Below are positions 45,301 through 56,081 of a stretch of DNA of 64,000 nt, one piece after another. The stretch is from Trametopsis cervina. Lineage: Eukaryota; Basidiomycota; Agaricomycetes; Polyporales; Irpicaceae. The DNA is taken from assembly GCA_022385755.1 (NCBI GenBank), contig MU278376.1, positions 51,709 to 115,708 on the forward strand. Direction: 5' to 3'. The notes under the pieces are model-generated. The model had not been told where the DNA came from. It saw only the letters and a program-made list of their open reading frames with translations, and made no database searches. Made by a program: the position numbers and the translations under genes. How positions within the stretch are numbered: the stretch's first letter is position 1; each line of letters starts with the position of its first letter.

Positions 45301-46296
45301 TTAGAGGGTATTGTATGTCAGACCAACGGCGGTCAGCTGGTCGTTGCTGTCGACGAGGCCGTCGGCGAAGAACATAGCGTAACGTTCGACACCTTCAAGA
45401 CCCTCAAGGAAAGGAATCAACGTCTGGAGGAATGTCTGCTGCTGCTGGGTGGAGCCCGAGCCACCGAACTACGGAAAATGTCAGGCTCGCGACGATAACT
45501 CAAAGAAAGGGGTTCACGAACCTCAGTGACCCAAACGGGCAATTTATACTTTGTGGCGACGTCCGAGATGTAGTTCTGGAAGTATACAACGTTGGTGGCG
45601 GAGTCATAGATGTGAATGGCGACGGCATCAATATGGCAGCCAGTGCAGGCAGCAAAGAACTGATCGAGCCAAGCGGTGCCCATAGGGGCGGCACCATTCG
45701 TGACAGCAGGAGAGACCAGCTTGGCTTTGCCAGCGAAAGGCTCCATGTAGGTCTTCCACGCAGCGGCGGCAGCTTCAGGGGACAAGTTGGACTGCGCGCC
45801 TAGGTCCGGTTCGTTGAATCCGAGAAGGTGAGTGGAACCAGATGCGATGGCTGCTGTGGCGTCGTCCACCCAGTTCTGAGTGTGATCTTGCCCAGTGCCC
45901 CAGAGCATAGGCACATATTCGACGTCCTGGATAACGCCGGAAGGCTCAGATGCCCAGTTGTATACCCAGTGAGCGCTGATACACTATCAGTAACAGTGAT
46001 ATTGTTCGCTGCTCGTTAATCTTACTTTGAGAAGGCTGATGCGGCCTTGACGCTGTTGTATGAGATACCACGCTTGGCAGCAGAGCTGGTGGGGAGGCTT
46101 GGAGTGTCAGTGGAACTGATAAAGGAAATCAGTTAATGAGGGCGTTGTGTGCACTGAGTTTTGCGTACACTGGCGTGGAGGAGCTGAAGGTGGGCGAGGC
46201 ACCTGAGCGACGGTGGTGGCCTCCAATGTGCGCGTGGCCCTCAGCAAAAGTGGCCAAGCAGAGGGCGAAAGAGACAAATCCAGCAGCGAACTTCAT
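45301..46296 (-). CDS. Secreted GH128 beta-1,3-glucanase
   Basis: ATG 46296-46294 opens a signal peptide (MKFAAGFVSFALCLATFAEG) followed by a His-rich mature start (HAHIGGHHRRSG) and a Ser/Thr linker. After short introns come KRGISYNSVKAASAFSK and YVPMLWGTGQDHTQNWVDDA, then LLGFNEPDLGAQSNLSPEAA, where the Glu of NEPD is the acid/base. AKLVSPAVTNGAAPMGTAWL, GCHIDAVAIHIYD and KLPVWVTE follow, the last carrying the nucleophile Glu at the end of an exon. The last exon is FGGSGSTQQQQTFLQTLIPF through AMFFADGLVDSNDQLTAVGL and YNTL, ending TAA (45303-45301). The product is about 280 aa. GH128 enzymes act on beta-1,3-glucans of fungal walls, so roles in wall remodelling or fruiting-body autolysis are likely. 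Confidence 0.92.
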
Positions 46297-47449
46297 GATA
46301 CGGGTTTATGTTTATTCGAGTGTATGGGATTCAGAGGGGCGGGGTTTGGCACGCAAAGAGTGTGCTAGGAGGCTTAAAGGAATGTATATGCCAATGAGAG
46401 AGAGGCCCAACGAGAACGTTGGATATGCGCGGAAACCGACACGAAGATGGACGTTGAGGTGAAAGTAAGGTCTGAATGAGTCCGAATGTCAAACCGCGGC
46501 CAAAATTAAAACAACGCTCGCCTTACATAAGCACACACCGCAGCTGCACGGAAGTATTGGCACAGGTTTCCATCCCAACTACTATCTTGCAAACGTGCTC
46601 GATGGCCGCTGCCATGTTTTCAGCGAACCTACGGTATCCTCTACGGACTGCAGGGTAGCACAAGTTATATCACATCCGTTAACATATTACTTACTTGCTT
46701 CCACTCAATTACTTCTCAGGAGATGTTGATATTACTTGTTAATTCAGGATACTTACGTCCAAATGAAACGGACAAAAAGCCTGTGGGCCTACGGTACTGG
46801 GGTTCTAGGAACCAGTCACATAATGAAGTGAGGTAAGATCTGTCGGAAATCGTACCTGTACCTGGCAACGTCGGTGAACAACGGCAGCCCTAAGGCGCTC
46901 CCCGTCTGTGCGTCAAGTTCACCGGTATGCATAGAAACCACGCCGAGACCGTTCTTAATGTCGTCGTGGCCATTAATAACGTTCCGCTCGAGATTCTGCA
47001 TAGGGTCTGAGCATGTAGGTTCCTTGCAAGGCTTCTTACATTATATGGTTGCTCATCTATTAATGCTACTTCAGAGACGAAATTGTTATACGGTCATCTG
47101 CGCGGAAGAGCTATTCGGCTTCGCGACATTAATCCGACTGGGCACTTTGCGTGACGATTTCCATCTGTTTGGTGCTGTCTTACTTACCTTCATCATTGAC
47201 TTGTTCAGGTCTGCTCTTGGCGGGCTACTAACCGCCAAGCTGGGATGCAGATCAGCTTACACGCGAGAAGAGCGTGTCGAGACCTCTCGTGAACCTTGCG
47301 ACAGCCGGGGCATAAAACCTTGTCGACCGGAGGACTCGAGGTAGAAGCGTCGAACTCATACTCATCTTGCTAGGTGAAGCAGAAGAGTCGTGAGACCGTG
47401 TCGACCCCAGCATTACCCGCAGTCCGTGACATGCCGTTGCCGCTGCGGC
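46297..47449. other. 1.15-kb stretch with one coding-like fragment
   Basis: Most of it shows no gene. The minus-strand frame at about 47004-46830 encodes QNLERNVINGHDDIKNGLGV followed by MHTGELDAQTGSALGLPLFT. This has the composition and codon rhythm of a real exon, but the family is not recognised and no neighbouring exons were found. It may be a gene fragment. Confidence 0.35.
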
Positions 47450-47853
47450 TCCGTGATCTCGCTCAAAGATCATCGCTCAACAATTCCGCAGATAAAGCTT
47501 GCAGCGCTAGGAGTTTACGCTGCTACTCTGATTCAGAAAAGCAGCTTACAACCCCTGGACCAGCAGATGTTGTTACAGACGAACTCGCTACATATTGCTG
47601 CAGTACATCAAACCTGACAGATCAGGCATTCTCGAGTGCATAAGGTCGCTGAGTCTTCGAAGAGGAGCCTCTCTTCACAAATTCAACACAGCTCAGCTTG
47701 CTAATGAGGATGCTTTAGCTGTTGTGAGGTTAATACGGAAGGCAGGCGAGGACTTGTGTTCTAATCAAACGCGCACACTAGGCGCCCACTCCCCGCGTCT
47801 TGAAGAAAACCCAAAAGTCGAGCGAGTAACTGCAGCTACCTTCACTTACCATT

Positions 47854-47877
47854 GTCCCCTTCGGGGTGACATACGAA

Positions 47878-47908
<31 letters not shown>

Positions 47909-47967
47909 GGCCCCTGCACAAGGATGACACGCTTTCCCGGAGTGGTAGACCTACGGGTCTCAATATT
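47854..47967 (+). ncRNA. SNR6: U6 spliceosomal snRNA, copy A
   Basis: The 5' stem-loop GTCCCCTTCGGGGTGAC is followed by the universally conserved core AAATTGGAACGATACAGAGA, which holds the ACAGAGA box. AGATTAGCATGGCCCCTGCA contains the AGC triad, then CAAGGATGACACGC forms the internal stem-loop. This order identifies U6 beyond doubt. The 3' end is uncertain; sequence stays identical to copy B to about 47975, and the first T4 run is 47982-47985. U6 pairs with U4 and U2 and forms the catalytic centre of the spliceosome. It lies about 300 bp upstream of the F-box ATG on the same strand. No upstream TATA box was seen. Confidence 0.95.
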
Positions 47968-48157
47968 TATGCTCTCCCTGCTTTTAGCTCTCATTCATTC
48001 ACATCTGTCTGGATGTCGTGTTAACGCCTATCCACGGCCTTTTATCTCTTACCTCCGCAAAACACAATCGATCGTCCAACTCATGGCAATTCAGAACGAA
48101 CGGACGCAGATTCTACAGACAAGGCTGCGCAGCTACTTCCATAGTCGCGGCTGAGAT

Positions 48158-50218
48158 ATGTTCTTCACACTCTCCCCTGATCTAACGCTTTACACGCTCT
48201 CCTTCCTTCCCCTGCGCGACATCTGCAGGCTCTACTTGGTCTCTCGGTCGATCCGCAATTTCTTACTGCATCACGAAGATGCGTTGTATCACCAGCTCGC
48301 GATCCTCCATCGCTTCGCCGTCTCGGGAGTTTCACTAGAGGACACCAAGGCGGCGGAGATCTCGCGCGGAGGGCATCACCTCAAGGGTGTCAAGAGCTGG
48401 AAAGATCTCTGTAAGTGGTACCAATCACACCACAGAGCCCATATCCCTAAGCGATCTACAGGCAGAGAGGCTCTCACCCTCGAACACAACTGGTCGGGAC
48501 GCGGCTTCGTGGTGGTCGGCGGCTACAATTGCTTCGATCGCGACGTCCAGGAATTCAGCATCGTCGAAGACCGTAGCCTGCTGCTCATCCGAACGGAGGG
48601 AAACCTCCTGCACATTTACTCCTTGGATGGCTCGCGGCTGCTCGTTGTTCTGCCATATGTACGCCCGGTGTCCTCACCTTGCCGTTATTGAGGCTGACAT
48701 TGAGCCCAGGTCGCACAATTCATGCATTCCGGTAGGTCCTTGCTCCTGTGGCGGGGGCCACGCACGCAAGGGACAATCGAGGTCTGGCGGTTCATCGATG
48801 CAGACCAACCGCCCGAACAAGTCGCGATCCCTCCCATCACCCCACCATCCGAGCTCGCCATGACCGACCGACAAGCCCGAGAACGCACGCGAATGCTCCC
48901 TTCGAGCGTCATTATCGCACACGGTAGTCTTCCGAGTCCTTGGGGGAGCTGGGAGTTCTACGCGCTCAGAGAGCCATATTTCGCGCTCGTCAACGTCGAC
49001 CGGCCGCGTCTCGTGCACATCTACAACATTGTCCGGGGAGAGGTACATCAGCTACTCGACCTCGCCCCCCTACTCATCCCACTGGGTCAGGATATCGTGG
49101 TATTCTCCGTCCTGCTTGACCTGCAGCTATCAGACACCCACCTCTGCGCAGTTTTCAGCAGCACCGTTATCTGGGCTCGGCTGCGCCCGGAGGGTGACAG
49201 GGCCCTGACGACTGAGCTATCGACGACAGGGGTCGACAGGGATGCGTGGGTGTATGAGGAGAAAAGCGAGGAGTCGCATCTCCAGGAATCCCTCCCAGGA
49301 CTTAGGAAGGTTGCTGTGCTTACCCGCAAAGTCTCACTGGACGATCCCGTCGCAGGACTCGAGCAGGGTCACATCAGCCACGCCGTTGCAGCAGGCCCCG
49401 TCGCGTTGGAGGAATACAAAGCCTCGCCACCGTCGATGGTAAAAAAGTATAACCCGTACGAGTCAATGATGAGCCGTTACATTCGCTCGACGAACTTCAT
49501 CTCAGGTGCGCACCGTCTTGTCGAACTCTTACATGGGAAGTCATCTCACCTGCCTCCCATATGTAGCAAAGTTCTCACCCGATGGCCGTCACGTCGTCGT
49601 CGGTACGGAGACAGGGTTCATATATCTCTTTCCTGACATACACCGGATGTTTGAGGGCGGCATGGAGGGCTCGGAGATCGTACAGAAGCTGTACTTCGAG
49701 GAGCCGATCCGCACGATCCAGTGGGATGTCGACCGCGTGTTCACGATATTAGACGTACGCCATCTCTCCTTCTCATCGTTGCCGCCTCGCTCACACTCTA
49801 GCACAGAGAAGATGCCGCATCTGGCTCGTAGATCTGACACCCACGACCCACACCGATGCGGAGGTTGATCCTGTGGATACGCCCCTCGATCTCTTGCGCC
49901 CACGATATCTGTGTGTGAGGGACTTTGTGTCCGCAGAGGGGGAAATCCACATGCGCGTGAAGGTTCACAAGATGGGCCTATGGACGATCTCGGATATCTC
50001 GAGGCTGCATCGTGCGGTGTGTGCGAGCAATATGAAGCTCGGTGGAGGTGAGGGCCTCAATGGAAGGCCAGCAGGGGCAGAGGAATTTCGCCGCTCGCGT
50101 GAGTGTCGCTCCTGCCTACGCTTTCGCGCTCGTGTATGTGTTGCTGACGAATGGACGTTGCGAACCAGGCCTGACCGTGTGTTTCATGAACTTCTCAAAG
50201 GAAGGTATCACACAATAA
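48158..50218 (+). CDS. F-box protein with beta-propeller-like body, copy A
   Basis: The N-terminus is an F-box (FFTLSPDLTLYTLSFLPLRD, ICRLYLVSRSIRNFLLHHED), the Skp1-binding part of SCF ubiquitin ligases. After introns at 48405 and 48660 come GRGFVVVGGYNCFDRDVQEF, LLHIYSLDGSRLLVVLP, RSLLLWRGPRTQGTIEVWRF and LVHIYNIVRGEVHQLLDLAP. FSVLLDLQLSDTHLCAVFSS, SPDGRHVVVGTETGFIYLFP and MGLWTISDISRLHRAVC follow. These repeated strands suggest a WD-like propeller for substrate recognition. The last intron (GTGAGT near 50099 to GAACCAG) joins to LTVCFMNFSKEGITQ and TAA (50216-50218). The product is roughly 600 aa. The substrate is unknown. Copy B at 51239 is a close, apparently intact paralogue. Confidence 0.82.
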
Positions 50219-50425
50219 TTGAAGAATATATACACACGCGCACAGAACATGCTGCACTAGTGAACGACTGAAATAAACACGGACGTATGATTGTTAGAAG
50301 CCAACGTGCACCCTGAAGGGCTTGAGACAGCTCCTTCTTTTAAAACATCCAAACCCGCACGACAAGTAAGTAAAAACAACAACACTAAATCCAGACAGAT
50401 AAAATTCCCCACAATCGCCTGAGCA

Positions 50426-50544
50426 GGGGGTCCTTCGCTGTATAAGGGAGTCGCAGGATGTGGGGCGAGAGGGAGGGCGCGCGAGGTGCAGGAGGCGGAG
50501 GCAGCGCCCTGCCTGGGGGAAAGGTATCCGCTGTACGCGTAGAC
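50426..50544. other. Spacer between tandem units
   Basis: This short GC-rich stretch (GGCGAGAGGGAGGGCGCGCG and similar) has no match in the other unit and marks the duplication junction. Confidence 0.5.
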
Positions 50545-50955
50545 GTCTCTCTGATCCGAGCCTCGTGCGTCTCAGATCTCTGATCAACCATTCTGCAGAC
50601 GAAGCTAGCTCGCGACACTGGGAGTTTACAGTTCTATTTTCTACCTGTTACTCTGAGCCAGGAGAGCCGCGTGCAATTCGTTGACCAGTAGATATTGCCA
50701 CCGACAGACTCGCTACATATACATCAAACCTGACAGATCAGGCATTCTCGTGTGCATAAGGTCGCTGAGTCTTCGAGGAGGAGCTTTTCTTCACAAATTC
50801 AACACAATTCAACTTGCTAATAAGGATGCTTTATCTGTTATGAGGCTAGGACGGAAGGCAGACATTGTATTCTAATCAAACTAAGCGCCCATCCCCGCGT
50901 CTTGAAGAAAATCCAAAAGTCGAGTGAGTGACTGCAGCCACCTTCATTGATCATT

Positions 50956-50979
50956 GTCCCCTTCGGGGTGACATACGAA

Positions 50980-51010
<31 letters not shown>

Positions 51011-51069
51011 GGCCCCTGCACAAGGATGACACGCTTTCCCGGAGTGGTAGACCTACGGGTCTCAATATT
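50956..51069 (+). ncRNA. SNR6: U6 spliceosomal snRNA, copy B
   Basis: It is identical to copy A over the whole presumed RNA (GTCCCCTTCGGGGTGAC through CAATATTTATGCTCT). Flanks on both sides already differ at several positions. That identity implies recent duplication, gene conversion or purifying selection, and both copies look functional. Confidence 0.95.
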
Positions 51070-51238
51070 TATGCTCTTCTTGCTTTTAGCTCTTACTCAT
51101 CCGCATCTGTCTGGATGTCGCGTTATCGCCTGTTATCTCTTGCCGCCGCAGAATACAATCGATTGTCTGGCTCATGACAATTCGCGACGAGCGGACGCAG
51201 ATTCCAGACAAGGTTGCACAACCACCTGCAGATGAGAT

Positions 51239-53315
51239 ATGTTCTTCACACTCCCCTCTGATTTGACGCTCTACACGCTCTCCTTTCTTCCCTTGCGCGA
51301 CATTAGCACACTCTACTCACTCTCTCGATCGATCCGCAACTTCTTACTGCAGCATGAAGATGCGTTGTATCACCAGCTCGCGATCCTCCATCGCTTCGCC
51401 GTCTCGGGAGTTTCACTAGAGGACACCAAGGCGGCGGAGATCTCGCGCGGAGGGCATCACCTCAAGGGTGTCAAGAGCTGGAAAGACTTCTGTAAGTAGT
51501 AAAGGCAATCGCACCACAGAACTTGTATTCCTAAGCGATCTACAGGCAGAGAGGCTCTCATCCTTGAACACAACTGGTCGGGACGCGGCTTCGTGGTGGT
51601 AGGCGGCTACAATTGCTTCGATCGCGACGTCCAGGAATTCAGCATCGTTGAAGACCATAGCCTGCTGCTCGCCCGAACGGAGGGAAACATCCTGCACATC
51701 TACTCCTTGGATGGCTCGCGGCTGCTCACTGTTCTGCCAAATGTACGCCCGGTGCCCTCACCTTGCCGTTATTGAGGCTGACATCGAGCCCAGGTTGCAC
51801 AATTCATGCATTCCGGTAGGTCCTTGCTCCTGTGGCGAGGCCCGCACACTGGCGGGACAATCGAGGTCTGGCGGTTTGTCGATGCAGACCAACTGCCTGA
51901 ACAAGACGCGATTCCTCCCATTGCACCCCCCTGTGAGCTCGCCATGACCGGTTCACAAGCCCAAGAACACGCGCAAATGCTCTCTTCGAGCGTCATCACC
52001 CCACACGGCAGCCTTCCGAGTCCTTTAGGGGGCTGGCGATCCTACGCGCTCAGAGAGCCATATCTCGCGCTCGCCAACATCGACCAGCCGCGCCTTGTGC
52101 ACATCTACAACATTGTCCGGGGAGAGGTACATCAGCTACTCGACCTCGCCCCCATACTCGTCGCGCAGAGTGGGGAGCTCGCGCACTTCTCCGTCCTTCT
52201 TGACCTGCAGCTGTCGGACACGTACCTCTGCGCGTGTTTCGACTCCACTGTTGTCTGGGCGAGGCTGCGCCCGGAGGGTGGCGGGGCCCTGGCGGCTGAG
52301 CTGGCGACGACGGGTGTCGGCAGGGATGCGTGCGTATATGAGGAACCAGACGATCCATGGCGGCTCAGGTCATCCGCCGCAAGACTGAAAAGGGTCGTCA
52401 TACCCTCCCGCAAGGTCTCGCTGGGCGACCCCGTTGTAGGACTCGAGCAGGGATGCATCAGCCATGCGGTCGCGGCCGGAGCCGACGCGCTGGAGGAACA
52501 CAAAGCCACAGGTCCGCGGGCGGCGGCAGAGCTGACTCCGACGGTGTTCGCCCCAAACGACGTCGAAACGCATCATTATCGTCGCCAGACCTGCTTTATC
52601 TCCGGTGCGCTGCCTTCTCGATGTCTTACATGGGAAATGATCTCACCTGCCTCCTATTTGTAGCAAAGTTCTCGCCCGACGGCCGTCACGTCGTCGTCGG
52701 CACGGCGTTCGGGTACATCTATCTCTTCCCTGACATACAACGGATGTTCGAGGGTGATATGGCGGGCACAGAGATCGTACAGAAGCTGTACTTCGAGGAG
52801 CCTATCCGTGTGATTCAGTGGGACGTGCTCAACCGCGCATTCACGATCTTCGACGTACGCCATCTTCCTTTCGTCACCCCTGCCCGCTCACTCTTCAGCA
52901 TAGGAAGAACGCCGGACTTGGCTCGTAGACCTGACACCCACGATTCACACCGACGTAGAGCTGGATCCTGAGGATATGCCCCTTGACCTCGTGCGCGCAC
53001 GATATCTGTGTGTGACGGACTTTGTGTCCGCACAGGGGCGAATGCACGGGCGCATGAAGCTCCGGAAGATGGGCCTGTGGACGATATCGGATATCTCGGC
53101 GCTGCATCGCGCGGTATGCGCAAGCACTACGAAGTTCAGTGGGGGTGAGGGCCTCGACGGAAAGCCGGCGGAGGCGGAGGAATTTCGCGAGTCGCGTGAG
53201 TGTCGCTCGTGTCTTTGCTTTCGGGCTCGTACATGAGTTGCTGACGAATGTATGCCGCGAACCAGGTCTGACCGTGTGTTTCCTCAACTTCTCGAAGGAA
53301 GGTATCACACAATAA
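51239..53315 (+). CDS. F-box protein with beta-propeller-like body, copy B
   Basis: It has the same exon pattern as copy A: F-box FFTLPSDLTLYTLSFLPLRD, introns after TGGAAAGACTTCT and near 51741, and then RSLLLWRGPHTGGTIEVWRF. LVHIYNIVRGEVHQLLDLAP, SPDGRHVVVGTAFGYIYLFP, RRTWLVDLTPTIHTDVELDP and MGLWTISDISALHRAVC follow. The last exon is LTVCFLNFSKEGITQ and TAA (53313-53315). No frameshift or stop was seen in the exons read. The middle part (codons around GGGALAAELATTGVGRDACV) differs more from copy A than the F-box does, as expected if the substrate-binding part diverges. It is convergent with the ammonium transporter. Confidence 0.8.
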
Positions 53316-53526
53316 TGAAAAACAAAATCTACACACGCGCACAAAACATGCTGCACTAGTGAACAACTGAGATAAAAACGGACGTATAGCTATTAGAAGC
53401 CAAAGTGTACCCTGAAGGGCTTGAGACAGTTCCTTCTTTTAAAACATCCAAACCCGCACGATAAGTAAATGAAAACAACACTAAATTCAGACAAATAAGA
53501 TTCCCCACAATAGCATGAGATGCGTG

Positions 53527-55421
53527 TTATGACGCCTCGGCGGCGGTCTTTTCGTCGATGGCGCCTAGCCCGTTATGCTCGTCCTTGACGTCTTGGTGGT
53601 GCGACGGCTGCTGCAGATCGGGCTGCCCGTGCCTGTCACCCGCCGCAGGTGGGGACGGTTGAGCAGTGCGCGATTCGGACGAGTTCGTGTCAGATGAGCC
53701 GTCGCCCTTAGTGTGTATGGGCATCGCGCCGTCGTACGCGGGCGTCCAGTCGCGGAAGTCGCGTCGGACCTCGACGTAATCTGTGACGAACTCTCCGAGC
53801 TGCATAAATACGATGAGCACCTATCCGTATTGTGAGACTGTGTGAGAACCGTACCTGAACGTCGTCCATCCCAAGCGCCTCCTCTTCGCACGTCGTGCGC
53901 AGGCGCGTCCACGCGAAGGAGTCGAGCACCTTGGCGAGCAGCGCGGTGACGACGAACGTATACGCCGTCGCGGCGCACACGTACGCAAACTGCACGTATA
54001 GCTGCTTCCAGTTGTGGTTAATCCACCCGCCCGCCGTGGACGTGTTGACGCCGTCGAGCGCGATGATGCTCGAGTCGGCGAAGAGGCCGTTGAACAGCAG
54101 GCCAATCATACCGCCAATCGCGTGTTCGGCACCCAGATCGAGCGCGTCGTCGACGCGGAACAGGAACTTCACTGGGGGAGAGGTCAGTAGCTGCGAGGAT
54201 GCAGTGAGGCAAAGGTGGAGGACTGACGTTTGGTCGCATAGTTGGCGACGGCGCCGACGACGACACCGAGAATGACGCTTGCCCAGAGCGGGATGTACCC
54301 ACTCGAGGGTGTAGCGGCAACAAGACCGGCGATAGTGCCAGAGCAGAAGCCGACCATGCTGAGCTTGCGCTCGACGCGATAGTCAAGGAAGCACCACACG
54401 AAGCCGGCGAACGCTGCGCAGAGCATGCTGTTCCATACCGCGACGATCGCGCGCAGGTTCGCGCCGAACGCGGAGCCCGCGTTGAACCCGAGCCAGCCGA
54501 GCCAGAGGATGAACGTGCCGAGCGCGACGAGCGAGACGTTGTGGGGACGGAAGTTGAGCAGCTCGCGCTCTGTGCGTCTGCCTAGCACCCACGAGTATGC
54601 GACGCCGCCGATCCCGGAGCCGATCTCGACGGGCCCGCCGCCTGTGGTGAGTGAGTGAGTAAGTGTTGTAGGGTGCTAAGGCGGGGAGGGTGTAAACGCA
54701 CCTGCATAGTCGAGCACGCCCCAGGTGAAGCCCCACCCGCCGGGCGCCCATGCCCAGCACGCGAGCGGGCAGTACACGATGGTCATCCAGCAGAAGACAA
54801 AGAAGAGGGCAGGCATGACACGCCCCCGTTCGGCGAGCGCGCCCATGAGGATCGCAACGGTTACACACGCAAACTCCATCTGGTAGAAGCTGTAAAGCAG
54901 CTCGGGGAGTAGCGGGGAGCCGGGGCTGGGGTCCGCGAGGACGCCCTTGAGGCCAAAGTTGTGTAGGTTGCCGATGAACCCATTAGTCGCGGTGGAGGAG
55001 AAGGCGAGCGAGTAGCCCCAGAAGTACCACTGGAAGATGACGACGGCGTTGGCGGCTGTGACGGCCCAGATGAGGTGCAGCGCGCTCTTTCTGCGCGAGA
55101 GGCCAGAATATAGAAAAGCTGTGTGATAGGTAGAAAAAGGAGATAGATGTCAGTTGTTATCTTATAGGACCCGCTGGCACACGCACCGACGCCTGGGACC
55201 ATGAACAGGACAAGCGCGCCGCAGATAATGATAAACGCAATGTCGCCGCGGTCGAATCTGCAACAAGAGATCCATGAGCAGACGATAAGTGCACCCGCGG
55301 CCGCGTATCTGGTGCACTCACTGGCTCACATCCACGGCCAGCGATTGGCCTGCGGGGCACTGATTAGGTTGCGCACATACGTCAGGAGAGATAGCAGGCA
55401 CATACGCGCGAGACCCGGCAT
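53527..55421 (-). CDS. Ammonium transporter (Amt/Mep family), Mep1/3-like
   Basis: Exon 1 is only ATGCCGG (55421-55415). A 65-bp intron ends CCCCGCAG and joins to give MPGQSLAVDVSQFDRGDIAF. Then come ALVLFMVPGVG, HLIWAVTAANAVVIFQWYFW, LYSFYQMEFACVTVAILMGA and WMTIVYCPLACWAWAPGGWG. DYAGGGPVEIGSGIGGVAYS, NVSLVALGTFILWLGWLGFN, HAIGGMIGLLFNGLFAD and LYVQFAYVCAATAYTFVVTA follow. This is the 11-TM Amt fold. The first twin-His position is Glu (GGPVE, codon 54627-54625), as in yeast Mep1/Mep3, while the second His (EHAIGG) is kept. A polar tail ends KTAAEAS and TAA. It imports NH4+ at the plasma membrane and sits next to an amino-acid transporter in the same orientation. Confidence 0.93.
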
Positions 55422-56081
55422 GTTTCGTGTTTATTCTTGCGTGCTACGGCAACTGCGACTGGAGAAGAAGGGTACGAGAGCGTTCGCGACGAGAAGCGTT
55501 CGCGGGTGGTCGTCTCCCTGTGTTGATTTTATGCGACACGGGCGCGACGTCAATGCCCTGATAACGGTCAGAAAGTAGACCCTTGGGTGGGGCCTCTAGG
55601 CTGTGGGGTGGGGAGAAATCCGCGAAAAAAGGACGAGAGCAGCGTGCACAATATACCACACAGCGAGGCCGTCGTCGTCGTTGCGGGCGTGCAGGGGGGC
55701 GACGGAGGCTGACACTCTCACTCGCCCCGGCGACTCGTCGAGGGGTACAGCAGCCACGCACGCCGCGAGAAATGTTCGGCATGTTTCATCGTGACTCGAA
55801 TCCGCGCTTATTCCCTCTAGACGGGCTCAAAATGTCGTGTTTGCTGCATCGAGGCGGAAAAAAGCGGGAGTGCACAACTGCTACAAGGAGTATAGCGCAT
55901 TTCGCAGGTCCTTATCGTACGTACTTACCGCGGCCAGACCGCAACATAGATAAGAGCACTCCCCGTGATGATATCAATCGCGACCAGCATCTGCGGGGAG
56001 CGAAATCGCATACTGGAGTATAGTGGCATCATATACAGCATTCGTACTCTCAACTATAATACAGACGGATATCCCGTTATA
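55422..56081. promoter_or_regulatory. Ammonium transporter upstream region with GATA motifs
   Basis: Three GATA-factor core sites lie upstream of the transporter: GATAAC at 55560-55565, CTTATC (GATAAG reversed) at 55911-55916 and GATAAG at 55949-55954. AreA/Nit2-type GATA factors activate nitrogen-uptake genes through paired sites of this kind. The region also holds the 3' flank of the amino-acid transporter. Confidence 0.45.

Larger units (their letters stand above)
47450..50425 (+). repeat. Tandem duplication unit A (U6 + F-box gene)
   Basis: The unit matches 50545-53520 in direct orientation. The start is gradual (weak similarity from about 47450, strong from about 47600, CATCAAACCTGACAGATCAG). 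The end is near CCCCACAATCGC (about 50423). The offset is 3,081-3,102 bp, showing a few small indels. Confidence 0.85.
50545..53520 (+). repeat. Tandem duplication unit B (U6 + F-box gene)
   Basis: This is a direct copy of 47450-50425. Similarity ends near CCCCACAATAGC (53508-53519), just before the ammonium transporter 3' end. Confidence 0.85.

Noticed and set aside
55770..55830. Possible tRNA T-arm (GACTCGAATCC)
   Set aside because: No matching acceptor stem, D-arm or anticodon arm could be found at the right spacing.
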